NCBI GenBank assembly: GCA_963826105.1
Contig: CAWGWA010000013.1
Coordinates: 248,001-312,000, forward strand
Origin: WHTI01 sp963826105
GTDB lineage: Bacteria > Actinomycetota > CADDZG01 > WHSQ01
Length of the DNA: 64,000 nt
Direction: 5' to 3'
Part shown: piece after piece, positions 25,859 through 35,329 of the stretch
Layout of the letters: the number at the start of each line of letters is the position of its first letter
Position numbering within the stretch: the first letter of the stretch is position 1
Notes under the pieces: generated by a model
Database searches by the model: none
Told to the model about the DNA's origin: nothing
What the model saw: the letters and a program-made list of their open reading frames with translations, nothing else
Translations under genes and position numbers: made by a program

Positions 25859-26454
25859 GTGAGCGAAACCTCAGGTTCGGCCGGGATCACCGCCGTCATC
25901 CTGGCGGCAGGGACGTCGGAGCGATTCGGCGAGCCCAAGCAGCTGCTGGTCATCGACGGTAAGCCGCTGCTCCAGCACGTGGTCGACGTCGTCGCGTCCT
26001 GCGGCTTCGGGGAGATCGTCGTGGTCCTGGGCCACGCCGCCGGCGAGATCGAGGCTGTCTCGCCCTTCCGGAAGGAGCCCGGGTCGTGGTCAACCCGGAG
26101 TACGCCGAGGGCCAGTCGACCTCGCTGCGCCTGGGCCTCGCGAGCGTCGCTCCCGACGCGGGTGCTGCCGCGGTGTTCCTCGGCGACCAGCCCCGCCTCT
26201 CTGCCACCGCGATCCAGCAGGTCATCGACGTGTTCCGGTCGTCGGGTGCGCATGTGGCTCGGGCGGTCTACCGCGGCACCCCGGGCACCCGGTGATCGTT
26301 GCCCGGGAGTCGTTCGGCGCCTTCGGCGACATCGGCGGCGACGTGGGGGCCAGGGTCGTGCTCGATGCCTCGCCGGATGTCGTGGAGGTCGCCCTCGATA
26401 TGGAGCCGCCCGCTCGATATCGACAACCCCGCCGATCTCGACCGTCTGGAGTGA
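25859..26454 (+). CDS. mocA: Molybdenum cofactor cytidylyltransferase-like (MocA) protein, frameshifted
   Basis: About 198 residues of a MobA/MocA nucleotidyltransferase, which makes the cytosine-dinucleotide Moco used by xanthine dehydrogenases. The signature is ITAVILAAGTSERFGEPKQLL; FLGDQPRLS carries the metal-binding Asp. Three indels must be corrected: a missing C near 26073, a missing G near 26284, and an extra C near 26410. The restored parts are VVVNPEYAEGQSTSLRLGL, GHPVIVARESFGAF and DIDNPADLDRLE before TGA at 26454. GTG lies six bases after TAGACT (leaderless). It corresponds to E. coli ygfJ, consistent with the purine hydroxylases downstream. Confidence 0.82.
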
Positions 26455-26509
26455 CGCGACATTTCCATGTGAGTCGGACCAGAGCCGACTGACGTGGATA
26501 AGAACCGCG

Positions 26510-26957
26510 TTAGGGCGTGGCTCCTACCCAGGCGGAGCCGTCGCCGTAGACCTCGGACTTCCAGATCGGGACCGTCGCTTTGATCTCGTCGATCAGGAAG
26601 TGGGCGGCGTCCATAGCGTCGCCGCGGTGGGCGGCGGCGCAGGCGATCGCCACGGTGGGCTCGCCGAGTTCGCAGCGGCCGGTGCGGTGGACGGCGGCGA
26701 TCTTGATGAGGTCGAACTTCGAGCGCCGCGGCTTCCGCAGCCGCTTGGAGCTTCTCGATCGCCAGGGTGGGATGGGCCTCGTAGTCGAGACGGACGACGC
26801 TCTTGGTCGAGTTCGATTCGACCGACGCGCTCGCGCGGACGGTGCCGACGAAGATACCCATGCCGCCGGCCTCGATCGAAGAGGCTTCGGCGATCACACC
26901 CGTGACATCGAGGGGATCTTCGCTGAGCCACGTCCTGATGGCGGTCACGTCAGCCAC
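26510..26957 (-). CDS. moaE: Molybdopterin synthase large subunit MoaE, frameshifted
   Basis: About 149 residues. MoaE with thiocarboxylated MoaD converts cPMP to molybdopterin. Recognisable: GMGIFVGTVRASA, VVRLDYEAHPTLAIEKL, then after an indel near 26725 KIAAVHRTGRCELGEPTVAI, HRGDAMDAAHFLIDEIKATV and WKSEVYGDGSAWVGA with a stop at 26510. The Arg/His-rich tail of the uncorrected frame is not real. It overlaps moaA by eight bases and follows it on the same strand. No dedicated moaD is adjacent. Confidence 0.88.
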
Positions 26958-27966
26958 CGATGTACGACATCTCGACCTTCGTGAGCCCGGAGGTGGCTGC
27001 CGACCTCAACTCTGAGTAGCGATCACCGCGGCTCTGCCATACACCCGTGATCGCGTCGATCAGGACGTCGTCGTCAGCACCAGCTCGGACCAGCTCGCGC
27101 AGGTCGTGGCCTTCGCTCGCGAAGAGACAGGTGAACAGCTTCCCTTCGGAGGAGATCCGGGCCCTCGTGCAGTCGCCGCAGAACGGCTGGGTGACCGATG
27201 AGATGAATCCGATCTCGCCGGCGCCGTCGAGGTAGCGGTAGCGCTTGGCGACTTCACCCCGGTAGCCGGATCCGATCGGTTCGAGGGGGAACCTCGCCGA
27301 GACGGCCTCGAGCATCTCGGATGCGGGGACGACATCGTCGAGTCGCCACCCGTTGGTCGTGCCGACGTCCATGTACTCGATGAAACGAACGGTGTGGCCG
27401 GTACCGCGGAAGTGCTCGGCCATGGGGACGACGTCGATGTCGTTCATGCCGCGCTTCACGACCATGTTGATCTTGATGGGATCGAGTCCGGCAGCTGCGG
27501 CGGCGTCGATCCCCTCGAGGACCTTCGAGACGGGGAAGTGCACGTCGTTGATGGCATCGAATCGGGCATCATCGAGCGAATCGAGGGACACCGTCACGCG
27601 CGTGAGCCCCGCCTTGGCCAGAGGCTCGGCCATCCTCGGGAGCAGCGACCCGTTGGTCGTGAGGGCGATATCGAGGCCGGGGATCGCGCTGAGCATCCCG
27701 ATCAGGTCCTCGAGGTCCTTCCGGATCAGGGGCTCGCCCCCGGTCAGCCGGATCTTCTGGACCCCGAGGTCGGAGAAGATCCGTGCGAGGCGTGCGATCT
27801 CCTCGAACGAGAGGAGTTCGGCCCGGGGGAGGAAGGCATGGTCGGGACCAAAGACGTCGCGCGGCATGCAATACACGCATCGGAAGTTGCACCGGTCGGT
27901 GACCGATATCCGGAGATCCCGGATCGGCCGGCCCAGCCGGTCGGTCAGCGTGGAAGTTGTTTCCAT
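26950..27966 (-). CDS. moaA: GTP 3',8-cyclase MoaA
   Basis: A 338-residue radical SAM enzyme for the first step of Moco synthesis. The SAM cluster is TDRCNFRCVYC (C26, C30, C33); GGEPLIRKDL binds SAM. The second cluster lies in PFCGDCTRARIS and LFTCLF. The C-terminus ends in YIGG, the required Gly-Gly tail. Length is normal and the frame is intact. GATAGT lies six bases upstream of the ATG, which suggests a leaderless moaA-moaE mRNA. Confidence 0.95.
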   Translation of the reverse strand: METTSTLTDRLGRPIRDLRISVTDRCNFRCVYCMPRDVFGPDHAFLPRAELLSFEEIARLARIFSDLGVQKIRLTGGEPLIRKDLEDLIGMLSAIPGLDIALTTNGSLLPRMAEPLAKAGLTRVTVSLDSLDDARFDAINDVHFPVSKVLEGIDAAAAAGLDPIKINMVVKRGMNDIDVVPMAEHFRGTGHTVRFIEYMDVGTTNGWRLDDVVPASEMLEAVSARFPLEPIGSGYRGEVAKRYRYLDGAGEIGFISSVTQPFCGDCTRARISSEGKLFTCLFASEGHDLRELVRAGADDDVLIDAITGVWQSRGDRYSELRSAATSGLTKVEMSYIGG

Positions 27967-28038
27967 GAGTCAACTATCGCACGGCCCTTTGCCTAGCCGA
28001 TGCTCCACGGGGGGCGTTTCCCGGTATCCTGCCGACCG

Positions 28039-29193
28039 ATGAGAGTCCTGGTTCTAGGCGGCGACGGCTATCTCGGCTGGCCGACCGCGATGCATCTGAG
28101 CAAGGCGGGCCACGAGGTATCGGTGGTCGATAACTTCCTGCGCCGAACGATGTCGACCGAGATGGGGGCCGGTTCCCTGACCCCGATCCAGAGCCTCCAC
28201 GAGCGCGTCAAAGCGTTCCACGAGGTAACCGGGCTCGAGATACGACCCTTCATCGGGGACCTCACCGATCCTTCGTTCACCGACGAGATCTTCAGGGAGG
28301 TCATGCCCGAGGCCGTCGTCCATTACGGCGAGCAGCCGAGCGCCCCCTACTCGATGATCTCTCGCCGTCACGCGGTCCTGACGCAGCGGAACAACGTCGA
28401 GGGGACCCTGAACGTCATCTTCGCCATCAGGGACATCGCTCCCGATGCTCACCTCGTGAAGCTCGGCACGATGGGGGAGTACGGCACCCCGAACATCGAT
28501 ATCGAAGAGGGTTTCATCGAGATCGAGCACAAGGGCAGGAAGGACACACTGCCGTTCCCGAAGACTCCGGGCTCGATGTACCACCTCACCAAGGTTCACG
28601 ATTCGCACAACATCCAGTTCGCCTCGCGCATCTGGGGTATGGCGGCCACGGATCTGAATCAGGGCGTCGTCTACGGGATCCGGACCGACGAGACCGATCT
28701 CGACGAGAGACTGTGCACGAGGTTCGACTATGACGAGGTCTTCGGCACCGCACTAAACCGTTTCTGTGTCCAGGCGGTCGTCGGTTATCCACTGACCGTC
28801 TACGGGAAAGGGGGCCAGACCCGCGGCTTCCTCAACATCGTCGACACGATGCAGTGCATCAGGCTTGCGGTGGAGAACCCCGCGGCGGCCGGTGAGTACC
28901 GCGTGTTCAACCAGTTCACCGAGCAGTTCTCGGTCAAGGACCTCGCCCAGCATGTCGCCCGGGTCGGTTCCGACCTCGGGATCAACGTCGAGGTCGACAG
29001 CCTCGTGGATCCCCGGATCGAAGCCGAGGAGCACTACTACAACGCGACACACACGAAGCTGGTTGAACTCGGTCTCAAGGCGCACCTGCTGACGGACGAT
29101 GTGGTCGCGCACTTCATCGAGACGATCCAGCGCTACAAGGACCGCATCCTTCTCGGCCCCATCGCGCCGAAAACCCGCTGGGACCCGCGCTAG
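28039..29193 (+). CDS. sqdB: UDP-sulfoquinovose synthase-like (SqdB/SQD1) short-chain dehydrogenase
   Basis: A 384-residue extended SDR enzyme. The NAD motif is LVLGGDGYLGWPTAMHLS. VVHYGEQPSAPYSM, KLGTMGEYGTPNIDIEEG, YHLTKVHDSHN, LNQGVVYG, TALNRFCVQAVVG and YGKGGQTRGFLNI all match the plant and cyanobacterial SQD1/SqdB family closely (from memory). It would make UDP-sulfoquinovose from UDP-glucose and sulfite, for sulfolipid or surface glycans. No SqdX-type glycosyltransferase is in the window. The start is ATG 28039, eight bases after TATCCT. Its TAG overlaps the convergent GNAT stop in CTAG. Confidence 0.85.
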   Translation: MRVLVLGGDGYLGWPTAMHLSKAGHEVSVVDNFLRRTMSTEMGAGSLTPIQSLHERVKAFHEVTGLEIRPFIGDLTDPSFTDEIFREVMPEAVVHYGEQPSAPYSMISRRHAVLTQRNNVEGTLNVIFAIRDIAPDAHLVKLGTMGEYGTPNIDIEEGFIEIEHKGRKDTLPFPKTPGSMYHLTKVHDSHNIQFASRIWGMAATDLNQGVVYGIRTDETDLDERLCTRFDYDEVFGTALNRFCVQAVVGYPLTVYGKGGQTRGFLNIVDTMQCIRLAVENPAAAGEYRVFNQFTEQFSVKDLAQHVARVGSDLGINVEVDSLVDPRIEAEEHYYNATHTKLVELGLKAHLLTDDVVAHFIETIQRYKDRILLGPIAPKTRWDPR

Positions 29194-29984
29194 CCGGGCG
29201 AAACGCCCTCCGGGGTCTTCAGATACGTGTAGTACGTACCGATGGTTTCGAAGCCCAGTTTGATGTAGAGGAGCTTCGGCCAGTCGTCGTCATCGGCGTT
29301 CAGGAAGATCAGGTCGCATCCCGCGGCCGCGGCCGCCTCCGCGGCGCGGCCGACCACCGCCCGGGCCAGTCCTTTGTTCTGGGCCTCCTCGAAGGTCTCC
29401 ACGTCTTCGATCTGTCCGATGCCACCGTCGATGTAGAGGTCACACCCCGAGACGATCCGTCCGTCGAGGCGGGCGGCGAAGTGTTTGGTCTCAACCGCGT
29501 CGTGCCACACCTGGTTCTTGTCGACGAGCTGCCGCACGTCTCCCTCACTGCTTGCGTAGGGACCGCGCCGTACACCTTCCTCGCGGAAGGCTCGCAGTTG
29601 GTCGTAGGTGACCTCTTCGCCAACCCCCGGTACGAGGGCTTTGTCGGGATCGCCGGTCAGCTTCATGGTGATCAATGTGTTGACCGTCCACCCCTCTAAC
29701 TTCTTGAAGTCCTCGGCGAGCGCCGCTCCCTCGGGGTGGTACATGACCTCCGCCTTCCGGTGCTTGAGGTCCCGACCACCGAGGATGTCGTCGCACGCGC
29801 TGATGATCGACCCGACGGTCATCGTCTCCGCGGCCTTCACGGTCAAGTAGTTCATGTCCCAGATGATCGGGAAGTTCGAGTTGAGGTAGGCGAGGCCACC
29901 CTCGAACGGGATCAGGTCGGTGGAGGCCAGCTCCGAGATGCGGTGCAGGAAGGCATCGATCCGCTCGAGGTCGCTCACAGACAT
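29190..29984 (-). CDS. GNAT-family N-acetyltransferase
   Basis: A 264-residue protein. The N-terminal half is a degenerate acyltransferase-like domain (FEGGLAYLNSNFPIIWDMNYL). The C-terminal half has the usual GNAT elements: HFAARLDGRIVSGCDLY, IGQIEDVETFEEAQNKGLARAVV (acetyl-CoA loop) and LIFLNADDDDWPKLLYIKLGFETIGTY in order. Substrate is unknown. It overlaps the 3' end of the isocitrate dehydrogenase gene by ten bases and is probably co-transcribed with it. Confidence 0.82.
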   Translation of the reverse strand: MSVSDLERIDAFLHRISELASTDLIPFEGGLAYLNSNFPIIWDMNYLTVKAAETMTVGSIISACDDILGGRDLKHRKAEVMYHPEGAALAEDFKKLEGWTVNTLITMKLTGDPDKALVPGVGEEVTYDQLRAFREEGVRRGPYASSEGDVRQLVDKNQVWHDAVETKHFAARLDGRIVSGCDLYIDGGIGQIEDVETFEEAQNKGLARAVVGRAAEAAAAAGCDLIFLNADDDDWPKLLYIKLGFETIGTYYTYLKTPEGVSPG

Positions 29985-31039
29985 TCGATGATCGCGTCGG
30001 CGACCTGGTCGGTGGTGGCGGGTTCGCCACGCGGTCGCATGTCGGGGGGGCGGACCCTCCCCTCAGCGAGCACCGTCGCAACCGCCTTCTCGACACGGTT
30101 TCCCTCGTCGTCGAACCCGAGGTGACGGAGCATGAAGACCGAAGACAGGATCATCGCGATCGGGTTTGCCAGTCCCTTGCCGGCGATATCCGGCGCCGAT
30201 CCGTGGGTTGGCTCGAACACCGCGTAGTCCTTGCCGAGGTTCATGCCGGGGGCCAGGCCGAGACCGCCCACGAGACCGGCGCAGAGATCCGAGATGATGT
30301 CGCCGTAGAGGTTCGGCAGCACGAGCACGTCCATATCGTGCGGGGTCCACGCGAGCCACATCGCCAGCTCATCCACCTGGAGCGCCTCGAAGCCGACATC
30401 GCGGTATTCCGCCGCCATCGCCTCGCCGGTCTTGAGCCAGAGGCCGTCGGAGAACCTCATGATGTTGGCCTTGTGACCGAGGGTCACTTTTCGGCGCCGG
30501 TAACGTTTTGCGTACTCGAAGGCGTACTCCACGATCGACCGGGTTGCCGATATCGAGATCGGTTTGACCGAGACCCCAGCGTCGGCGGCGATCGAGAAGT
30601 TGTGCTCGTACTTGAGGTATCCCCGGAGTTTCTCCATCTCGTATGAGCCCTGCTCGAACTCGGTGCCCTCGTAGAGGTCCTCGGTGTTCTCTCGCACGAC
30701 GACGATATCGACCGCTTCGAAATGCGAAGGAACTCCCGGATACAGGCGACAGGGGCGAACGCTCGCGAAAAGATCTAGCTCCTGACGCAGAGCGACATTG
30801 ATGGACCGGAAACCGCTCCCAACGGGAGTCGTAACCGGGCCCTTGAGTGCCACCTTGTTCTCGCGGATCGAATCGAGGACGTGCGGCGGAAGGGGATTCG
30901 CGTGGGTTTCGATCGCGGGGATCCCAGCCTGGTGGACATCCCAGTCGATCCCGCACGCAAGCGCGTCGACGACCTTCCGGGTCGCCCCCGAGACCTCGGG
31001 GCCGATCCCGTCTCCGGGGATCAAAGTGACGGTGGGCAT
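29975..31039 (-). CDS. Isocitrate/isopropylmalate-type dehydrogenase (NAD-isocitrate dehydrogenase-like)
   Basis: A 354-residue beta-decarboxylating dehydrogenase. Features: TLIPGDGIGPEVSGA, LKGPVTTPVGSGFRSINVALRQELDLFASVRP, VVVRENTEDLYEG, the metal-binding NLYGDIISDLCAGLVGGLG, and EPTHGSAPDIAGKGLANP. The GSGFRSINVALR loop favours isocitrate over isopropylmalate. It would feed 2-oxoglutarate and NADH into the TCA cycle. TATCCT lies six bases before the ATG (leaderless). A GNAT gene follows with a ten-base overlap. Confidence 0.88.
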   Translation of the reverse strand: MPTVTLIPGDGIGPEVSGATRKVVDALACGIDWDVHQAGIPAIETHANPLPPHVLDSIRENKVALKGPVTTPVGSGFRSINVALRQELDLFASVRPCRLYPGVPSHFEAVDIVVVRENTEDLYEGTEFEQGSYEMEKLRGYLKYEHNFSIAADAGVSVKPISISATRSIVEYAFEYAKRYRRRKVTLGHKANIMRFSDGLWLKTGEAMAAEYRDVGFEALQVDELAMWLAWTPHDMDVLVLPNLYGDIISDLCAGLVGGLGLAPGMNLGKDYAVFEPTHGSAPDIAGKGLANPIAMILSSVFMLRHLGFDDEGNRVEKAVATVLAEGRVRPPDMRPRGEPATTDQVADAIIECL

Positions 31040-31101
31040 GCACTGAGGATAGACGGCGGCGCGAGGTCACTTTTGATGCTTCCATCGGGACGCTTGACTT
31101 G

Positions 31102-31143
31102 ATATGACTCACGGTGGAGCCGAAGAGAAGGGCTCCGTCATAT
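31102..31143 (+). promoter_or_regulatory. Structured leader hairpin before the purine permease (candidate cis-regulatory RNA)
   Basis: ATATGAC (31102-31108) pairs perfectly with GTCATAT (31137-31143). Inside, GGAGCC (31116-31121) pairs perfectly with GGCTCC (31131-31136), leaving a seven-base one-sided bulge TCACGGT and a nine-base purine-rich loop GAAGAGAAG. TTGACT at 31094-31099 could be a -35 box. The structure ends 57 bases before the permease start. It does not match the classical purine-riboswitch consensus I know. A bulged-stem ligand RNA or a DNA operator are both possible. Nothing else was seen in this 160-base gap. Confidence 0.4.
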
Positions 31144-31199
31144 TCGGGGTAAGGGCGTCCGCACCGGGGGCGGGCGGCCTTGGATGAAGGGGGTTCCTC

Positions 31200-32617
<1,418 letters not shown>

Positions 32618-32634
32618 ATAGATCCGAGCAACTA

Positions 32635-32665
32635 AGAAGGCCCCCCAGTGTCTGGGGGGCCTTCT
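32635..32665. terminator. Strong bidirectional terminator
   Basis: AGAAGGCCCCCCAG (32635-32648) and CTGGGGGGCCTTCT (32652-32665) form a perfect 14-pair stem with a three-base loop TGT. It lies between the convergent permease and M14 peptidase genes and can serve both. Confidence 0.85.
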
Positions 32666-32681
32666 GCATGTCCGTAGTCGC

Positions 32682-35234
32682 TTACTTCCAGAGCATCATG
32701 TTCTTGAGGAGCTGGTAGCCCGAGTAGGTCAGGGCGTAGTCGGCGAGCCCGAACGGGTGGTCGAACGCGTCGGTCGGCATCGGGAGCAGGGCGCCCACGA
32801 AACGGATGCGTCCGCCCCGGTAGCGGATCTGGCCCAGCGACACCTTGGTGAAGTCGCCGGAGGTTCCGACCTGCTTCGGCTTGCCCTTCGCAGCATCGAA
32901 GGCCTCCGCGGGAACGGTCCAGACCGGGGCGTTGTTGGCGTCGGCACCCGTTTCGTCCTGGATCGCCATCCCCAGCGGCACCGGCTCGTAGGTCTGGCGG
33001 CGCCGCAACTCCGTACCCGACTGGCCTTCGGCCGCACCCGGCTGGTTGATGTTCTTGGCCAGCTTGTGGTCGTAGGTGCTCTCCTGGGTCGCAGTCGCGA
33101 AGTTGATGTAGCCGGCGTACATGTCCTCGGACGACGCTGGAGCATCGATGAGCTTCATCTTCTGAAGCATCCCCAGCGCCTGGTCGGTCAGGATCAGGTT
33201 GCCGTTGTACTTGGCCACCCACTTCCGCAGCTTCTTGGCGAGCTTCCCGTAGACCTTGTTCGTCACGACGATCGTTTCATACTTCTTCTTCCATGACTTC
33301 GTCTTACGGATCTGCTGTGGGGTCACCTTGCCGAGTCCCGGACGGACGTACTTCTTCAGCATCGTCCAGAACTTCATGTTGGTCGCCCGGTAGCCGATCT
33401 GCCCCGGGTCCTCCCAACCCTTCTCCTGGGTGAAGTCGATCGAAGTCTCGTAGATCCCGGCCGACGCCTCTCCCACGATCCTGATCCGGTAACGACCGGG
33501 GGTGGGAAGATTCCCGTGGAGGGCCTTGCCGGCTTGGACGTAAGCAGGGGACTGGTTGAAGTAGGTGTTCACGACCTCCCAGTCCTCACCCTGGACGGGC
33601 GGTTCGGCCGAGTTCTGACGCTCGAGAACGGCCTCGTCGGCCGCGCAGGGGCTGGTCCCGCCGATGTTGGTGCACGTCAACAGGACCTCGAGGCCCCCGT
33701 TGTAGACGCCGTCCTTCGGACCGAGGACGTCGAACTCCTGGGTGTAGCTGTTGGTCGGATCGAGCATCCCGCCGGTGATGTCTTCCTGCTGCGGGAGCTT
33801 GGCGAAGTCCGGTGGGATCGAGGTTGGGTCGTCCTTAGCCTTCACCGCTCCGCGATTGAAGATGTAGCCGACCTTGCCCTTGGTGCGGATCTTGGTCCGC
33901 TCAGGCTTCAGGGTGTAATTGATCATCGAGTAGACGAGCGACTTGTTGCCGTCGACGTGAAGTTGCTCGACGTCGGGCTCGAAGCAGGTACCGATACCGC
34001 AGTTGCTCAAGTGTGAAAGTGACATCTCGTTGTCGATCCCGTCGGCGTTGAGACCGATCGGAGAGTCGATCCAGTCGCCGAGCGCACCCGTGACCGTGTA
34101 GGCGATCGTGTCCCAGATCGTGCCCCACTGAACGCCGTAGACGCGCGGGTCGTCGGCCGGCGCGTCGTTCGGCTTGATCAGGGGTGACCACGCGAGTCGT
34201 GCTTCGGCATCCCTCCACGCGCCCTTGACCGTCTGCAGCACGCGCTGGTTCTTGTTGTACGGACGCTCGGCGCCTCCGATCAAGGTGAAGGAGAACGCGC
34301 GATCGACGAGCTGCCCGTGAAGGTCGATCCCTCCGGACCACTGAGGGTTGCCCTTCTTGTCCGTGGGGCCGATGGCCTGAAGGACCTTTCCGAACGCGGC
34401 AGTCTCAGGCTCGGACCAGGGGGTGTACGGACGGAAGGTGTAACCCTGGGTCGGCCAGTCGCGGTTCAGGTCGACACCGTTGCCGTTGTACCGCTGGTAG
34501 AACTGGGAGCCTGTCGCCCGGTCACCACGGCTCCAGCCGTCTGGGTTCGGGTAGATGAAGTAAACGACGGAGCGCTTCAACGCGTCTCCGGCGGTGACCG
34601 AGCCTTCCGGTGTCGCCTCCATGATCGGGTGAGGCATCTCGCCCTCGGCCTCGCAGTTCACGATCTCCGGTGCTGTGCCGGCTTCACAAGCCGCCCAGGT
34701 CGCGAGGTCTTCGGCCGCTCTGGTGCCACCCTCGACCCCGGCGCGCTCGATGCCGTGGATCGACAGCGGGAAAACGAAGTACTCCTTGCCCTTGTCGGGG
34801 ACGGTTTCGTCGGTGACCCGCACCATATGCAGAGGCTGCTTGGCTCGAGTGATCGGCCCGTCAGCGCTGGCGGTGTTGGGCAATCCCGCCGACTGGAAGG
34901 CTTCGCACCCTTCGTTCGAGAATTCCCCTTCGCAGTTGAAGTCCTCGCTCAAGGTCAGGAACTCGAGGTAGTCGGGGAAGAGGCCCTCCAGGTAGGCGAA
35001 TCCGCTCTGGATCTCGGCGATCTGGAGGAAGTCGACGGCGCAGACGTTGCCCTTCGCGAACGGCGAGCCGCCCGTATTGCACCCGTGGGGGTCGGGGAAC
35101 ACGCGCCCGAACGTTGTGTAGGTCGTGTCGTCGCCCGCCACCGGCGACGAACTCGCCGGAGCCAGCGGGCCGATCGTTAGCGCCAGTGAGCCCACGAGGC
35201 TCGCGGCGATGATGAGCGATATCAGACGTCGCAT
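32682..35234 (-). CDS. Secreted M14-family zinc carboxypeptidase
   Basis: An 850-residue exported protein. Residues 1-33 form a signal peptide (LISLIIAASLVGSLALTIG). The M14 domain has zinc ligands H160 and E163 in SIHGIERAG and H306 in GIDLHGQ, with substrate residues N257-R258 in NGVDLNRDW. A large insertion and C-terminal beta domains follow. It would degrade peptides outside the cell. The start has AGGAAGGG at good spacing. It is downstream of pruA on the same strand but separated by a 95-base gap. Confidence 0.88.
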   Translation of the reverse strand: MRRLISLIIAASLVGSLALTIGPLAPASSSPVAGDDTTYTTFGRVFPDPHGCNTGGSPFAKGNVCAVDFLQIAEIQSGFAYLEGLFPDYLEFLTLSEDFNCEGEFSNEGCEAFQSAGLPNTASADGPITRAKQPLHMVRVTDETVPDKGKEYFVFPLSIHGIERAGVEGGTRAAEDLATWAACEAGTAPEIVNCEAEGEMPHPIMEATPEGSVTAGDALKRSVVYFIYPNPDGWSRGDRATGSQFYQRYNGNGVDLNRDWPTQGYTFRPYTPWSEPETAAFGKVLQAIGPTDKKGNPQWSGGIDLHGQLVDRAFSFTLIGGAERPYNKNQRVLQTVKGAWRDAEARLAWSPLIKPNDAPADDPRVYGVQWGTIWDTIAYTVTGALGDWIDSPIGLNADGIDNEMSLSHLSNCGIGTCFEPDVEQLHVDGNKSLVYSMINYTLKPERTKIRTKGKVGYIFNRGAVKAKDDPTSIPPDFAKLPQQEDITGGMLDPTNSYTQEFDVLGPKDGVYNGGLEVLLTCTNIGGTSPCAADEAVLERQNSAEPPVQGEDWEVVNTYFNQSPAYVQAGKALHGNLPTPGRYRIRIVGEASAGIYETSIDFTQEKGWEDPGQIGYRATNMKFWTMLKKYVRPGLGKVTPQQIRKTKSWKKKYETIVVTNKVYGKLAKKLRKWVAKYNGNLILTDQALGMLQKMKLIDAPASSEDMYAGYINFATATQESTYDHKLAKNINQPGAAEGQSGTELRRRQTYEPVPLGMAIQDETGADANNAPVWTVPAEAFDAAKGKPKQVGTSGDFTKVSLGQIRYRGGRIRFVGALLPMPTDAFDHPFGLADYALTYSGYQLLKNMMLWK

Positions 35235-35329
35235 TGGAAGTCCCTTCCTGGTCAGGTTTGGGGTTCACCTAACCAATGGGACACAACGCCTTCGATACCT
35301 GCCTCGACTCCGAAAAAAGGGCCGTACGG

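Noticed and set aside
26268..26509. Long C-terminal tail of the moaE frame
   Set aside because: It is Arg/His-rich shadow sequence antisense to mocA; the real MoaE end is in another frame at 26510.
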